DNA from: Nematostella vectensis
Taxonomy: Eukaryota; Cnidaria; Anthozoa; Actiniaria; Edwardsiidae
Reading direction: 5' to 3'
DNA length: 64,000 nucleotides
NCBI RefSeq assembly: GCF_932526225.1
Contig: NC_064036.1
Location: 5,029,519-5,093,518, forward strand
The notes beneath the pieces are model-generated. The model did not search any database. It saw nothing but the letters and a program-made list of their open reading frames with translations, and was not told where the DNA came from. Positions 1 through 16,600 of this stretch are shown piece by piece; the first letter of the stretch is position 1; each line of letters starts with the position of its first letter. A program made the position numbers and the translations under genes.

Positions 1-107
1 TCAAGGTGCGTGATTTCGTAAAAATGCTATGTGTTAGGTTGTTCTCGAAAATGTTATCATTATGAGTAATAGATTTATTACATCTAACACGATCGTTCCG
101 CTTATAG

Positions 108-3786
<3,679 letters not shown>

Positions 3787-5186
3787 AATTCTTAAACCAA
3801 ATTTTCACTCACAAAGGGAAACAGAGATGGAGAGGGAAGCAGACGGGCGTGTGTGACGGGAGATGCCAGCGAAGGGAGAGAAAGAAAAGTTCTGTTCCTT
3901 CCTTCTCTGCTTTCTTCTCTCTTCATTCTGTTTTGTATACACCTAATTAAATAAACGTTGTCAGTGCAAATGGTGAATGGCAGTCCCAAGACAGAACGGT
4001 GATTATAAATGAACTCCAGAGATGCCCGAGCTATATCGCTAGCTTTGGATTATTGTATAATTGATCAATGTTCTCCTGCTTTCGGTTGAGATATAATGAG
4101 ACGCATGGTACCCTCCGGTCGTGGAAGTTCCATTTGCCGATTGCCATTTGTTTTTTTTTTTCACTGAAAACGTTTTTTTTAATTGGTGTATACGCTGTAA
4201 GCATTTTAAGTCTCCTCTTTTTTCTCAGTCTCTGTATCCTTTAATGTGAAAAGAGGCCTGTAATTTCTGAAGGATAATGGAGTATAGGCTAGACAACTAA
4301 CTTGAACATTAGTGTGACATGCTTGTTAAATTAATATAAAATTGAGAAAGAAATAGTATATTAGCTGTTGACAATGCACTGCTGTGCAGTATCTGACAAG
4401 GGTATGCATTCCCAGATCAGCAGTGAGAAGGAATTTTACATTGACTGCTGTGTAGTCAGTATAGAAGTATTGAATTATTTTTTAAACCAGTTTTGCAGTT
4501 TTATTACAAAATTGGTGAATTTATTTTAAAGATGATGACCATATAATTTGCAGGATTTATATATTTTTTTAACAAGTTCTTCTTTATCATTGAGGTACAG
4601 AAGCTTTTTAGAAGATTTAGAATTCAGAAACTTAATAACAAGCTTAAACCCTCTTGATTACACAGAATGGGATAAAATCCCATTATGTTTAAATACTGCA
4701 CCACTAAATACTCAGTTCTTTGAGTCATACAACTTAAAAAATAAAAAAGGTTCTCATAATGTATTATCTGGTGAGAAATAACATACTTAGTAGTGTGTTG
4801 AATTTTATCGTGCAAACTGTGAATAATCATTCAGAAGTTTATGAAAATATAGCTGTATTTTTAAATAATGTATCAAGGGTATATTTTGTTGCGGTGTTCA
4901 GCACTTAGATGTATGATTGGAGCTTTATATTGCCACAAATTCTTCGGTGTAATAAATTCAAATACTTTTGATATTACTACATTATTTAGTAGTGTGTAAT
5001 ATTTTGCATGCGGCATTGGGTAAAAGAAAATGGGGGTAAAATCTTGTGCTGTTTTAGAATAAAAAAAAAGTATTATTTTATACATCTTAAATTATCACTT
5101 TACAATTGACAGTTACTTTGCTGTGATCTTATTGTTACTCAAAAGAATATTGCACTGTGCTTTTAGATGTTTCAGGCAACAATGAA

Positions 5187-5192
5187 AATAAA
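5187..5192 (+). terminator. Poly(A) signal, probable end of ZCCHC24-like mRNA
   Basis: AATAAA is followed after about 20 bases by a GT-rich stretch (tgtgtgttgtatt), a normal cleavage context. It would give a 1.4-kb AT-rich 3' UTR. An earlier AATAAA at 3950-3955 is an alternative. Confidence 0.5.
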
Positions 5193-5212
5193 GATTGTGA
5201 CCCCCAATGTGT

Positions 5213-6349
5213 GTTGTATTGCTTATACCTCAAGGCCTTGTTTTAAAAAAAATATTTGGATCACTTCACCTATCTGGAACAGGTAGGACGATATCATCCA
5301 TTATTTCAAATTGAAATCCCTTTCGTAGACCCTTCAAAACATGCGATTGATCTGATCTTTGTGAACATAATCACCAATGCTTCTAATTTGCAAATTCTAA
5401 TTAGATATTAATTAGTTGTTTTGAATTTGAATGTTTAGAACTCCCGTCCTTTTGAAAAATATAACTTACCCAGCATTGTTTGATACCCTACAAATATAAT
5501 CGAGTGGATTTTATTGTACGATGGATTGAATTTCAGCATGATACAAACGGATTTAATCACATGCATGGGGTTTTTATAGCCTACAAAACCATGCGCCATG
5601 CAAATCGGACTGGCTTCAATTCCAAACTAGTGACATTTATGGTCAGAAACAGGTGAAAATAGAAAAATGTAAAATTGCTGAAAACAATCTAGTTTAAATT
5701 GTTAGGTATCTGCTGTCATCATTTTGCCACCATTTGTTATTTTCATTGCTGTAGGTCCCTAATTAAATCAACTTCGCATTGCCATTCCCTAAGTTCCCTG
5801 GTGTCTGAGGATATACAGGATGGGCCCAGACTAATCTTTCTACAGTACATAGTGAAAAGGAGTAAAATTCTGGGACCAGGAATGGTTAAGAAGTAGAAGT
5901 TAACTCAATTAAAAAAATGCATGCTCTATTGAAGGGGGGGGGGGAGGTACTCCAATAAAATCAATCTTAACCCTAAGGAAAAGAATTTTAGTAACCCTAA
6001 AATAAAAGTTACTAAAAAACTGCAGTTTTAATTGTTCAGTTGACTTGTGCTTTACTGTAAAATAAGTTATTGTGTTTTGAAATAACATCAGCTTGAGACC
6101 CCTTAAAAGACAGCAGTCGGTTGAATTTTACCCTAAAAGGTGGTATGGTAGGGGGTTTACCCTAAAAGGTAGTCTCTTGGGAAATTACCACCACCACAAC
6201 CACATTTTTAACCCCCTTTGACATCCACATGTATCTGTCTTAGGAATTATCACACCTCATATTCATATAAATTCTCTTCAGAACATAAAGTAGTGACACC
6301 TACATATTACAGGAATCATACCTTCAAACAAAACTAATAAAATAATAGG
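5213..6349. other. Intergenic spacer between convergent ZCCHC24-like and CACYBP genes
   Basis: AT-rich sequence with a G run near 5935-5946 and a short local duplication near 6125-6175 around ccctaaaaggt. No gene or transposon ends recognised. Confidence 0.5.
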
Positions 6350-6355
6350 TTTATT
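6350..6355 (-). terminator. Poly(A) signal for CACYBP
   Basis: Reverse-strand AATAAA (tttatt on the + strand), 232 bp beyond the CACYBP stop codon. No nearer reverse-strand hexamer was seen. Confidence 0.45.
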
Positions 6356-6586
6356 TAGCATAATATGCTTCAAGATCACTACCAACTAAGCAATGCCTTG
6401 TTTGATACACAACTAATTGCATACATTGTGTAAATACAATTTTATACCAGTGCTTAAATCAGAGTTTAACAGAAGTTTTTTTTAGAACAAGAACAATTTA
6501 ACTAAATAAATGTTAGCAAATCTTGACTTTATCATCAATCAATCCCTAATCAAACGACTTTTAATCAACAAATGTCCATCAATCAA

Positions 6587-7270
6587 TCACATGATACCTG
6601 ACGCCTGCTTTTCCCTCGACTCCATCCATGCTTTAGTAATAGTTTTCTTCATCTCATCATCCCCTTCATCATACATTTTCTTCATCAAGTCCATAATTCC
6701 CTCTGATGGATCCTTGGATTCATCAAGACCAGGTGGCTTAAAATCTTTCTTCTCCTTGTACACTACATCTTCCCATTTCTCTCCCATTTTTTCCTTTTTC
6801 AGAAAGACTGTCAGGGTTCCTGATTTGGCCTTCAAATAGCTTGTGCTAGGAACAATTGAGCTGTAGAGACGACAAATTTGAAGTTGGTAATTTACCCCTT
6901 TCAGACCCTTAACTGTCACTTCGACGGATCTATCTCCAAAATTTGGAACTAGGCTTTCCTTGGGGACAGTTTCAACCTCTGGAAGTGTGATGTAGATTTT
7001 GACAAATTTGTCAGACTGATCCCAGCCGTATGAAGTGATCTTTTTCGTATAGCTTGACACAGTTACTGGTTTCGAGGAGCTTGGTTTTTCCTCAGCAGTA
7101 GCATTTGGTTGATCAGTGGAAGCCGGTTTCTCGCGCGACAGCAGTGAGACTTCTTGCTCAAGTTTGATGAGTTCACGCTGTAGGACTTCCTTCACACGTG
7201 CCCGGCTGGATTCGGCAATAAATGCACGTAATTCATCGCAATCTTGCTTTAACTCCTCAAGATGGCTCAT
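6587..7270 (-). CDS. CACYBP: Calcyclin-binding protein / Siah-interacting protein (CacyBP/SIP)
   Basis: Single-exon gene of 227 residues, the same length class as human CacyBP (228). The ATG at 7268-7270 is preferred over the in-frame ATG 27 bp upstream because MSHLEELKQD aligns with the family N-terminus. Order: helical Siah-interacting region (about 1-65), CS domain (about 73-165, containing YGWDQSDKFVKIYITLP) and C-terminal SGS region with DPSEGIMDLMKKMYDEGDDE and KAWMESREKQA. In vertebrates the protein links Siah-type ubiquitin ligase complexes to beta-catenin turnover and binds S100A6 through the SGS region; it is cytosolic and nuclear. The frame is intact and has no intron. It lies head-to-head with the mannosidase gene, 368 bp apart. 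Confidence 0.95.
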   Translation of the reverse strand: MSHLEELKQDCDELRAFIAESSRARVKEVLQRELIKLEQEVSLLSREKPASTDQPNATAEEKPSSSKPVTVSSYTKKITSYGWDQSDKFVKIYITLPEVETVPKESLVPNFGDRSVEVTVKGLKGVNYQLQICRLYSSIVPSTSYLKAKSGTLTVFLKKEKMGEKWEDVVYKEKKDFKPPGLDESKDPSEGIMDLMKKMYDEGDDEMKKTITKAWMESREKQASGIM

Positions 7271-7638
7271 GGTTTTTAATCCTCTAACCGTGATCAATAA
7301 ATCCAGGCTACCTTTCTTTTTTGTTGCAATAAAAGACTTCTGCTACAGAGAACACGACTCTAAAGGGAACTTTCCACCTTCAAACTCACAACTTTTCTTT
7401 GTCACAAATCGAAGACTTGCCGAAGATTCAACGGGTATGTCGAACACTACTCGACATATGCAAACCAGCACGAAAACCCTCCGACTTCAAAAGAAATTGA
7501 ATCCGAAAACTTATTGAATGGTTTTCTAACAGGCTTGGCTACTAAGTTCCCGTAGAGTGTAAAAAACTCACATTTTGTATTCGTGTCCAACCATCTAAAA
7601 TGCTTGTTTAACTTGTACATAAATTTATTTTTATAAGG
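7271..7638. promoter_or_regulatory. Shared divergent promoter of CACYBP and MAN2A
   Basis: Only 368 bp separate the two start codons, which point away from each other, so both 5' UTRs and core promoters must lie here. No clear TATA box at a plausible distance was identified; position is the main evidence. Confidence 0.55.
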
Positions 7639-10600
7639 ATGAAAAAATGGGTAGCCCTTCTCGGCGGGGCTATGTTTTGTGTTTTGTTTTTCTCAATGTA
7701 CATGGTAGTAGATCAACTAGGCAAGACACCGAATTACCAAGAAGTCTTCAATAACCAAGTGAGTGAAATAAAACCTTCGGGTTAATTTTTAGTGCAAGAG
7801 AAAGATTTGTATAGTTTGATATCACTTTCAATTTATAAGGAATACTCAAGTGATTACTGGAGATTTGAGCAGTTATAAGCTAACTGTTGTCATTGGATAG
7901 TTTGTAACAATGCGAACCACAATACAGCTTATAAGATATCATTTGTTTACACGTGGAACGTAGTTTACCAATTTGCTTTGCCCTAAGAGCTTGCTTTTTA
8001 AGGCTGGTTCTCACGAGGGACGTAAGCGTAAGGGAAGATGGAAGCGTAAGAGTCTTATGTCGCATGAGAACTGGCTCGACGTAAGCGCAAGCATAAGCAC
8101 AAGAAGAACAGGAAGTTTTAATAATATCATGTCTATGCTACACTAACATCATGTGAAGCATAAGTGGAACATAACCATAAATTAACCGATTAGTAGAGGA
8201 GGTATGGACACTAGACTATGAACTGAGCATGCGTAAAATCTCGCGCTTTCGTCAAGACGGTTCTCACGCGACATAAGACTCATGTGCTTCCGTCTCTGCT
8301 TACGCTTACGTCGTGAGAACCAGCCTTTAGATAACACAACTACTCAATCACTGTACTTGCGATGTAGTTTATAAAACATGCTTTCAGACATCCCCTTTAA
8401 TTAAGCATACTAAATAAATTAACTCATTTTAGATGCCGACTATAAACACCAAAAAGCTGCCCTACTTTTAAAACAAAGGCGTTAAGTGTTTACACATTGT
8501 AGATATTAATACTGTATTTTTATTGTATACTATGATGTGTGGGATACTTGCAATGTAGTTTATAAAACATGCTTTCGGACATCCCCTTTAATTAAGCATA
8601 CTAAATAAATTAACACATTTTAGATGCCAACTATAAACACCAAAACACTGCGCCCTACTTTTGAAACAAAGGTGTTAAGTGTTTACACATTGTAGATATT
8701 AATACTGTATTTTTATTGTATACTATGATGTGTGATTTTGTTTTGCACTTAATTAATTAAACTTGCTTGCTAGAAATAGTACAAAAACATAAAGCTATAC
8801 CTACAATAAGGTTTTAAAATTCCATGTACTGTATATTATTGAAACAATATTAATAGCTTGAGACTAAACACTCTATTTATTCTAGTCCAGGATTATAAGA
8901 AAAAATTTGAAGAATTCATTTTAAAATGGAATGATTTTGTGTTTGTTGTTGTGAAAAGTGAGTATGATGAGGGGTGGGTGGCCTTGCCTGGCATTCCTTC
9001 TGCTCACTTTCTCTGAATAATTGCCCCTTAATCTGTACTTCAAGTTTTGGATGACATTTGTTTATTGCAGACATATACTCCTTCTGCATTAAACAAATTG
9101 ATCTCACCAATGACTTTATAGAGAAACTATTTCAGGTCAAGAAATATCTTAAACTTGCAATTAATTAATTGGAAAATAACATAACTTTTAAACAATGCTG
9201 CCTGATCTGGCATTCACTTTGGGTCACTCAATATGTTACAAGCTTTACTCAATATCTCCGCTAAGTGAAGTTAGCGCTGGACTTAAATACTGTAAGGAAG
9301 GGGATTCTTTTTGGAAAGGAATATTCGGAACGCTTAAAGTCTTTTTATTACGAATGTGTGTCAACTGCTTTTATATCAGGCATGTCCTCATCTAGTCAAT
9401 GATCAATAATTATTTTTAAATAATTGCTTCTTCTGTTGCAGATTAATAAACATCTTAAACTTCCAATAGATCAATTAGAAAATGATATGAATCAGCTAGA
9501 AGGCAACTTGCGAATATCAGGAAAAGTCATCAACAGACTTCAAGTTGCTGTTGGAAATATTGGGAATGGAAGAACAATTAGTAATTTTACAGTTGAGATG
9601 CCAAACATACCGGGAAAAAACATTTTTAAAACTACACCAAACTTAAGAACTCACAAACCTACACATAAACAAGATGGGGGAAAGCAAGCAGATATTGTAA
9701 AGTCGGATGATGGTTGTAGCTTTTCAAGGGCAAAGTCTTGGCAAGGAGCTGATGTTAAGGTACAGTATGATGCATTACAAGAAATAAGGCTGATGTAATG
9801 AAAAATTGCAATCTGCATTATTACTACTTTATATAATGAAGCCCCATACAGTAGTATGAGTATATGTGCATTGGCACCCTTTTCTTTTGAAAAAAAATTC
9901 TCAAGCTTTTCCTGGGAGCTCTGGCTCGTAGCGTTAGGTAATTTAGGTAAGAGAAATATAAAGAAACTTACCATCTCTCGATGGAATTTTAAACCAAAAG
10001 GTTAGTGGCTTCATATGCTGACCTTCTGTCACAATGGGCCACCTGTGATGTATGAATTATAACCTTTGTTGTGCTATGTATGGTATGATTATAGGCTTAG
10101 TTTTGTACTTAATGTACTACTTTATTATATAACTTTTGTTTACTAATGTGCTACTGTATGGTATAATTTCAACCTTTGTTTTGTACTAATGTGCTACTGT
10201 ATACTGTAGTACTGTATAAATTATAACCTTTGTTTTGTACTAATGTGCTACTGTATGGTGTAATTATAACCTTTGTTTTGTACTAATGTGCTACTGTATG
10301 GTGTAATTATAACCTTTGTTTTGTACTAATGTGCTACTGTACTGTATGGTGTAATTATAACCTTTGTTTTGTACTAATGTGCTACTGTATGGTGTAATTA
10401 TAACCTTTGTTTTGTACTTATGTGCTACTGTATAGTATAGTTATAGGCTTTGTTTTGTGCTAATGTGGTGCTATATAATTCCATTGTTCAGATGCTTGAC
10501 ATGATGGATGTGATGCCGTTTAATAATCCTGATGGCGGGGCATGGAAGCAGGGATGGGATATCAAGTATAGTGAGGAGTCTTTCAGGGAGGACCCCCTTC

Positions 10601-13600
10601 AGGTGTTTGTGGTGCCGCATTCACACAATGACCCAGGTACAGCAGAGGCTGCAGAACTAGCAATTGTGTGCCTGTGTTTAGAGGAGGGGGAGGGGGGGGG
10701 GTGGAGGGAGGGAGGGGACTGCAGATAATTTGAATACAAGAGTGTTCGGGTTATTATCTAATTATGTTTTCACACCAACTATCTGGCTGCCCCAAACTAT
10801 CTGCCTGCAAAAAATCTAAAGAACAGTTAAAGAAACTGAAAATTGATTGAAAATAAATAAATTCTTTAAAGATTATAATTTAAAAAATGCGATTGAGAAT
10901 GGATAATTCCAGAAAATATCCGTGCCCCAACGACTGCAACATACAGTATTTTGGAATTCCGAAAGCATGGGGAGGTTGCAAAGTATAGATTTCCTGTGGT
11001 GTGGGAGGTTGAGACGGGAATCCGAACGGAATTTGCATCTTACCAAGTCTTTAACTTTCTAGTTTGACGCACAGGAAGAAACTAATTAGCATCCAAGTGT
11101 AAGAAAGTAATTTGGAATCTCTCTTGTTTCTACAGTATCTAGAGTTTTGCTGCAGTTTTTATCTCTGATTTGTTTACGAAAGCTTCAACAACTAAAATGT
11201 ATGATAACAAAACACGCGTAATCGCGATCCTTGGAAAAAGTAGATTGGAAGCAACGCCTGGGACTATTTTTATCTTGATCGGGATACCTATATTGTTCTC
11301 TCCAGTTGGATCAGCTGCACCTAAGGTGAATGGCTTTCAAAAAGAAAAGCTTAACTGTGAAGACTGCATAGATTGCTGTTTAAATCTCTGTTTCTCGCCC
11401 GTAACATGTCTAGAATGGTTTAGAAACAAAATATAAACTACTAATAAAACTGAAGCAATGTCTTGCAATCTCGCCTGTTAGGGCTCAAAATAAGGTTTAG
11501 CCTGCATAGCAGCCGTTTGTTTGTTTGTTTTATGTAGCACATAGTCTGTTAGGATTTTGGGATCTATACAGTACAGTAGATCAACCAAGCCCAAGCAAAA
11601 TTTGTTTTACTGGCAAACTAAAAAAATCAAAGATCCTGATTGGCTCGGCTCTGTTTGTACAATCAATCGAAAACTCATGGCCAGCCGTTGGCCGTCTTGC
11701 TTTCAGGCACTTTCGCATTGCTAAAACATATACTGTATAACTTTTAGTTTGTCGCTCGTTTGATGGAAACAAAATCTTGAGGATCACTCACGACATGCTT
11801 GAAGATCCAGCGTACTTTGCCACAAAAGCTTTACAGGAATAAAAAAACCCAACCATTTCCGGAGGGCGGGGGTGTCTTGCCAAGAGATGGAAATTCCAGA
11901 AGCATGGGGGGTAAGTTAGTTTGGAATTTCTAAAGCATGGGGAGCGCTGAGCGTTTTGGAATTTCCAGAAACATTGGTGGGGGGGGGGGGGGGTAAAAAC
12001 GAAGCCTCCCGTTGTGGGGGTACAGATATTTTCTGGAATTACCCAATGTTTAATTTACCTCACTAGAGGACTTCTTTTGGGAAGCCAAACAAAGTGCAAG
12101 TGATTCGAAGTTAGGCGACTTGAAACAAATTTAAACTCGATCTTCAACGTCTTTAAGAGTAAAATAAGTCAACAAAAATCGAACACCAAATATTGAACAC
12201 AAGTTGCAGTTAGAACTAAAGCTTAAGACAATTGTTTGGGCCTAAATTTCCTTTGATCAATAATTTACAAACAAATTTTGCTTTTCTTTTATAGGCTGGA
12301 TCAAGTCTCTTGACCAGTATTATCAGACACAGACTCGTCACATCCTGGACAACATGGTAGATTTTCTAGCTGAACACAAAGACATGAAGTTCATCTGGGC
12401 AGAGATCTCATATTTTTCCATGTGGTGGAAGGATGCTGATCCACATAGAAAGAAGCAGGCATTGAGGCAAGGATACCGCAAGCATTAAAAAATATGAAGG
12501 GATATGGTCATACTAGCTTGCGTGCATATTTGAAAATATACAATAGATACACTAGCAGACAAAGGTGTAGTAAATGTCCCTTTTCCTTAGGTAAAATATA
12601 CCACCACCCACCTTTACCCCTTCCAATATGGTTGCTCAATACATGCTTTCTGAGGGTTCCAGTGATTTTTTCATGGGAGGAAAACATTGACTTCTGTAGC
12701 AATAGGCACAAGTTTTAATTGACACAGCAACACATTTTGTCTAGCATTGTACTCTTGACTGACTTTTTGTTGTTTTTATTCTTTAGTCAAATCAAGAGTG
12801 GACAGATGGAACTAGTGACTGGAGGGTGGGTGATGAATGATGAAGCCAACCCCCACTTCTACTCCATGCTAGACCAACTGATCGAAGGTCATCAGTGGAT
12901 CAAAAATCATCTTGGCCCAGGTGAGAAATGCCCTATATATCATGTTGGACAAGGTGAGAAATGCCTTATAAATCATCTTGGCCCAGGTGAGAAATGCCTT
13001 AAGAATCATCTTCACCCCAATTACAAATGCCTTAAAAATCATCTTGGCCCAGGCGAGAAATGGCTAAAAAATCATCTTGGCCCAGGTAAGAAATACATTT
13101 AAAATCATTTTGTCCCATGTGAAAAATGCCTTAAAAATCATCTTGGCCCAGGTGAGAAAGGCCTTAAAAATAATCTTGGCCCAGTTGAGAAATGCTTTAA
13201 AATTCATCTTGGCCCAGGTGAGAAATGGCTTAAAAGTCGTCTTGGCCAGGTAAGAAATGCCTCAAAAACCATCTTCGCCCAATTGAGAAATGGCTTGATC
13301 CCAGGGTACATGCCATTAACCAGGGTTTGAAGCAGAAAGTGGTGCTTTTTTTTTTACAATGAATTAGAATAAACCAATCACAGTATTGTGATACTATTGC
13401 ATAGGTGTTGATTAATCTTAAAAATGGGGGCATGTGTAAAAAAATAGCCTCATGATATTTCTAGTAATTGTGATCACACCCCTGATCTGACATTTGACTG
13501 CAATGTCAAGGATGGCCATCTGTGTTATTTTTTATGTCAACGTTTTTGCTGAATGTGTAAGCAGTCAAAAAAGATCATAAGCAAAATACATAAGGAGATT

Positions 13601-16600
13601 CTTTTATAAGAATATCTAACTTTTGGTGGTCAATAGGGAGGGGGGGTACAGTATGCTCCCATTTTACCTACCCCTATAATACTTAGCCCCTGTGTCACAT
13701 TCCTTCCTTCATAAGTGGGGTTTCATTACAGACTCATCTCAAATGATTAGTCCTTAAATTACGGAAGTTTGTTGACTTGCTCACTCTTGTTTACTACTAG
13801 ACATCAAGCCTGTATCCGGCTGGGCTATTGATCCATTTGGCCACACTTCAACCATGCCATACTTGCTGCGACGCATTGGCTTCCACAGCATGTTGATACA
13901 GCGCACCCATTACCAGGTCAAGAAGCACCTTGCCAGGGAGACTAACCTGGAATTTATGTGGAGGCAAATCTGGGGTATGTACAATTAAAAGAGCACACCA
14001 CATGACGATCTTAACGGTCAATGGTTCAGTCTGTCAGTCAAGCAGTAAGAAGGAGGGATGAAGAAAAAATGGCAGTCAGTTGAGGAGACACTAGGTGTAG
14101 ACAGACAGGGAGATGGATGGGTAGACCAACATATACAATTAACATACAACAATTAAACTAATTCTTTCTTCTACACAAGAAACAGGGATTAAAGGTTATC
14201 AACTCCACTACAGTTTTAAAGACATTCTGCTCTATTTATTTGCATTACCTTTAGATCATGGATCCAGTACTGACATTCTCTGCCACACATTACCTTTAGA
14301 TCATGGACAGTACTGATATTATCTGCCACATATTACCTTTAGATCATGGATCCAGTACTGATATTCTCTGCCACATTACCTTTAGATCATGGATCCAGTA
14401 CTTATATTCTCTACCACACATTACCTTTAGATCATGGATCCAGTACTGATATTCTCTGCCACATTACCTTTAGATCATTGATCCAGTACCTGATATTTTC
14501 TGCCACACATTACCTTTAGATCATGGATCCAGTACTAATATTCTCTGCCACATTACCTTTAGATCATGGATCCAGTACTGATATTCTCTGCCACAATATT
14601 ACCTTTAGATCATGGATCCAGTACTGGTATTCTCTGCCACATTACCTTTAGATCATGGATCCAGTACTGATATTCTCTGCCACACATTACCTTTAGATCA
14701 TGGATCTAGTACTGATATTCTCTGCCACACATTACCTTTAGATCATTGATCCAGTACTGATATTCTCTGCCACACATTACCTTTAGATCATGGATCCAGT
14801 ACTGATATTCTCTGCCACATTACCTTTAGATCATGGATCCAGTACTGATATTCTCTGCCACACATTACCTTTAGATCATGGATCCAGTACTGATATTCTG
14901 TGCCATATGATGCCCTTCTACAGCTATGATGTACCACACACATGTGGCCCAGATCCAAAGGTACCTCTTGCACGCTGCACGCTGTTGCACTGTTTTAATT
15001 TTAACTTAACTTTTTCAGACAACAATACTTATATATAAATTTCTGAACTCATCCATGCAGATTTGTTGCCAGTTTGACTTTCGTCGCTTGCCAGGTGGGC
15101 GTGTCACATGCCCTTGGCGTATCCCTCCAGTCCCCATCACTGAGCAGAATGTGGCAGAAAGGTATAGCAACTGGTAAACCTATCGTAGTTAGGCTAAGAC
15201 TCAAGGATAAATACAAACCAATTAGATCATGTACTGTACACATATGCAATAGCCATGTTAGTTAGGCAAAGACTCAAGAATAAACACAAACCAATTAGAT
15301 CATGTACTGTACACATATGCAATAGCCATGTCACAGTCAACACATCCCTATCATCTTTTATTGATTTTATTGAATTAATTTTTGATTGGGCAAAAGTTTT
15401 TATTGAGTAATGCTGATGTGAGCACTATGGCATATTCACAACCACATATTATCCACCCAGTTCTCCTGATCTCAATCCTAGGACACCATCATACATCACA
15501 TAACACAGTACTTATCCTAACAGTAACATAAGTGGGTAGATAGTAAAGATACAATGCTTAGTCGACACCCTTCTCTCTCTAGGGCAGCTATGCTGTTAGA
15601 TCAATACAAGAAGAAGGCAAAACTCTACAAAACCAATGTGGTGTTGATCCCATTAGGAGATGACTTCAGATATGATCTAAAGATGGAGCCTGCTGCACAA
15701 TACGACAATTATCAGGTGATCCATAGCATACATACAGTAAAGTGAAATGACCACCAAAACGAGTTGAAATATACTCATATCAACCAACAGGCTGGAAAAG
15801 GGGGACTAATACAATCAAGTCAAATCTCAACACTTATGTGCAGTCACCCTTTTAGCTGCTCTGGAGTTCTGCTAGTTACTGGAGCTCAAGTGCTAGCTAG
15901 CTTGATGAGTCCAGAACCGTTGCCAGAGAGATCTTATGTGCTGCACCCTAAATCCTGTTTATGAGCTTTTATAAATGGGCTCTTTTGTATTAAGCTTATA
16001 CTTGAAAGAAATCATCTGCATACTATTTATTAAAAAAACATGCATATGGCAGTTGGGAAATGGTTTGTTCTATGACCAAAAGAAACCATGGAGTACCCAA
16101 ATATATAATCCTACTAAAATTATATTTTTGAAAACAGAAAAAAAAAATCAAATGGTTATCCATGTGACTTTATTCATACTAGTACTGGTACTAATTAGTA
16201 CCTGGTATATACTAACAAGTTGTAATTGAAATCTTGTCTTTAACAGAAAATATTTAACTACATCAACTCTCATCCAGAAATGCATGCACAGGTATGTTAA
16301 TATTATGTAAGTATTTTGATATTTTTTTATTTGCAATGCTAAAGCACTATATTATTCATTCTAGGCACAATTTGGTACCCTAAAAGATTACTTCCAGGCA
16401 ATTTACCAGAAGACAGGTAATCTACATTTCAACAAGTCTTGCATATGTAAATCTTCACACCCACCATCTTGGTCACTCCAGTTGCCAGCACTTATTATCA
16501 CAACCATTATCTTTAATGATGCTGTCAACTTAACAACATAATCAACACCAATTCATACATTTTTCTTTTTACTACCATTGTCATCATCATTATCATAATA

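Noticed and set aside
6510-6839. Forward 109-codon frame
   Set aside because: Antisense shadow of the CACYBP coding sequence.
12902-14905. Direct repeats resembling a CRISPR array
   Set aside because: Units are contiguous without unique spacers, lie at exon borders of an animal gene and include splice sites.
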